Shown here: positions 62,831 to 64,000 of the stretch, piece by piece | How the letters are laid out: each line of letters starts with the position of its first letter | Numbering within the stretch: position 1 is the first letter of the stretch | Origin: Catellatospora sichuanensis | Lineage (GTDB): Bacteria; Actinomycetota; Actinomycetes; Mycobacteriales; Micromonosporaceae | NCBI RefSeq assembly: GCF_007483665.1 | Contig: NZ_VIQO01000011.1 | Location: forward strand, 1 to 64,000 | Length of the DNA stretch: 64,000 nucleotides | Reading direction: 5' to 3' | Program-made: the position numbers and the translations under genes | Notes under the pieces: generated by a model | What the model saw: only the letters and a program-made list of their open reading frames with translations | Told to the model about the DNA's origin: nothing | Databases searched by the model: none

Positions 62831-63863
62831 CCCGGCTCAGCTCCTCGTCGTACGAGCTGAACAGCGCCGCCAAGGTCTCGATCACCTCGGGCCGGCCCAC
62901 GTCGGAGGCGGCCAGCCCGTCAACCGGCTGGGCGTGGAAGCGCGGCGGGTTCAGCGCGCGCCACTGCTGCAGGCCGACCTCGTCCTCGTCACCTGCGGTG
63001 TAGACGACGGCCAGCGGGACGGCCACGGTGCGGGGCTGGTACTGAGCTGCCGCGTGCCAGTTGTGGACGTACACCATGACCCGGGCGGCGAACTCGTCGA
63101 ACGTCGCCTCCACGATCCGAGGGCTGCCCACCACCTGCTCGAACAGCTGACGGATCTGCTCCTGCGCGCGGGCGTCGGACGCCTCGCCGAGCTGCGGCAG
63201 GCCCGCCATCCGCCGGATGTCGTCGAGGCGGTGCTGCAGCCGCTGCGCGACGGTCAGCTGTTCCGGCTGGAAGCTGCCGTTCAGCAGGGTCACCGAGGCC
63301 GCTTGCAGGCCGTGCGCGCCGGCCCGGGCGGCCATCTCGATGGAGGCCAGGCCGCCGACACAGGAGCCGACGAGGTGCACCGGACCGGTGACGCCCTCCG
63401 CGGCCAGCGCGGCGAGCAGATGGTCGGCGATCTCCGGCATGGTCTGCAGCGGCGCGGCCTCCGCGTACGATCCGCGGGACACCAGCCCGATCACGGGTCT
63501 GCCCAGCCGTTCGTCGGCCAGCGCGCTGATCCAGCCGAGGGTTCCCGACGTGCCCGGGGCGAGGACCATCGGCACGCCGCCGGCCGGGCCGGCGTGCAGG
63601 CGGTACGCGTAGCGCTCGCGCCAGCCGTCGTCGGCTGACCTGAGCTGACGGGCGATGCCGGCGATGGTGGGGGTCTCGAACACCACGCGCAGCGGGACCT
63701 TGCGGCCCACCGCTTCGCGCAGGTGCGCCATCAGCGCCGAGGCGTCCAGCGACGTGTATCCCAGTGCGAAGAAGTCGTCGTCGACGGAGGCCGGCACCCG
63801 GCCCACGGCATTGCGCCAGGCCGAGGCCACCAGCCCTTCCACCGCGTCACGTGCCCCGCTCAT
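62823..63863 (-). CDS. Stand-alone carrier-thioesterase didomain with Cys nucleophile
   Basis: 346 residues from ATG at 63863; its 3' end overlaps the NRPS start by 8 bases. Residues 1-75 are a carrier domain (DDDFFALGYTSLDASALMAHL, with Ser38 as the expected phosphopantetheine site). The rest is a thioesterase fold (VPMVLAPGTSGTLGWISALA). The elbow reads LVGSCVGGLAS, so Cys168 replaces Ser, and the C-terminal segment PVDGLAASDVGRPEV shows no His where GGH is normal. It is a partner of the NRPS, but whether it releases, cyclises or transfers is open. Confidence 0.88.
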   Translation of the reverse strand: MSGARDAVEGLVASAWRNAVGRVPASVDDDFFALGYTSLDASALMAHLREAVGRKVPLRVVFETPTIAGIARQLRSADDGWRERYAYRLHAGPAGGVPMVLAPGTSGTLGWISALADERLGRPVIGLVSRGSYAEAAPLQTMPEIADHLLAALAAEGVTGPVHLVGSCVGGLASIEMAARAGAHGLQAASVTLLNGSFQPEQLTVAQRLQHRLDDIRRMAGLPQLGEASDARAQEQIRQLFEQVVGSPRIVEATFDEFAARVMVYVHNWHAAAQYQPRTVAVPLAVVYTAGDEDEVGLQQWRALNPPRFHAQPVDGLAASDVGRPEVIETLAALFSSYDEELSRDV

Positions 63864-63897
63864 CGGTCGTGCTCCTCTCCCTGGCCGGCCCGGCTGT

Positions 63898-64000
63898 TCA
63901 TCTGGTCCACCGATCTGCGTTCGCCTCGTGGATCTCGACGAGGATCTGTCGGAGCGAGGTGCCGATGCCCCAGTGCGGGAAGTGCTCCATGAACTTGCGG
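63898..64000 (-). CDS. NAD-dependent epimerase/dehydratase, partial C-terminus
   Basis: The visible end reads RKFMEHFPHWGIGT, then SLRQILVEIHEANADRW before the stop at 63898-63900. This is the tail of an extended SDR epimerase and resembles the end of the epimerase at 54716 (YPNWSPRYD, MREIYERNRAEW). The gene continues beyond the right edge. It lies 34 bases before the carrier-thioesterase start, so the operon begins outside the window. Confidence 0.7.
   Translation of the reverse strand, partial: RKFMEHFPHWGIGTSLRQILVEIHEANADRWTR

Overview
The window is very GC-rich, with dense overlapping genes, GTG starts, TAT and lipoprotein signals, siderophore-import and BTAD-regulator genes. This points to a filamentous actinobacterium, plausibly Micromonosporaceae; the genus is inference. 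No rRNA, tRNA, CRISPR array or insertion sequence was seen.

Layout. 1-3169: a WYL-regulator edge, a DinB-like protein, a HEAT-like protein with a GyrB-like tail, and an acetyltransferase. 3189-3932: an SDR. 4009-23960: a carbohydrate locus that I read as a D-arabinan (mycobacterial arabinogalactan / lipoarabinomannan) utilisation system. It has two secreted GH183 (DUF4185) proteins, a secreted Ag85-fold esterase, an ABC importer, cytoplasmic GH172, GH116 and GH38 enzymes, a fucose/D-arabinose-type isomerase, an FGGY kinase, a polyol dehydrogenase and a LacI regulator. Four matching LacI-type operators (core GAAATCGATTTC) lie before its transcription units. The logic is: cut outside, import oligosaccharides, trim inside, isomerise and phosphorylate D-arabinose.

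24049-33747: mixed genes, including an IrtA/IrtB-type iron-siderophore importer with a TetR regulator and an IdeR-like iron box, an HxlR/oxidoreductase pair, a hydrolase and small proteins. 33863-39166: a pectin/arabinan set (PL9, PL1, GH43) with shared upstream elements; a 26-base G run sits between the two lyases. 39222-50717: M1 peptidase, XRE regulator, MBL-fold hydrolase, a divergent LysR / class A beta-lactamase pair, EAL-DICT protein, MTHFR-like protein, and a BTAD-ABATE-CGNR fusion regulator.

50768-64000: a tightly coupled minus-strand biosynthetic cluster that runs off the right edge. It holds two sugar-nucleotide epimerases (one partial), a carrier-thioesterase protein, an NRPS module with a degenerate condensation domain and a valine-like A domain, a type II thioesterase, an MFS exporter, ATP-grasp ligase, HAD, class III aminotransferase, Fe/2OG dioxygenase, PfkB kinase and Nudix hydrolase. 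Both thioesterases carry cysteine where serine is usual. I recognise no known product.
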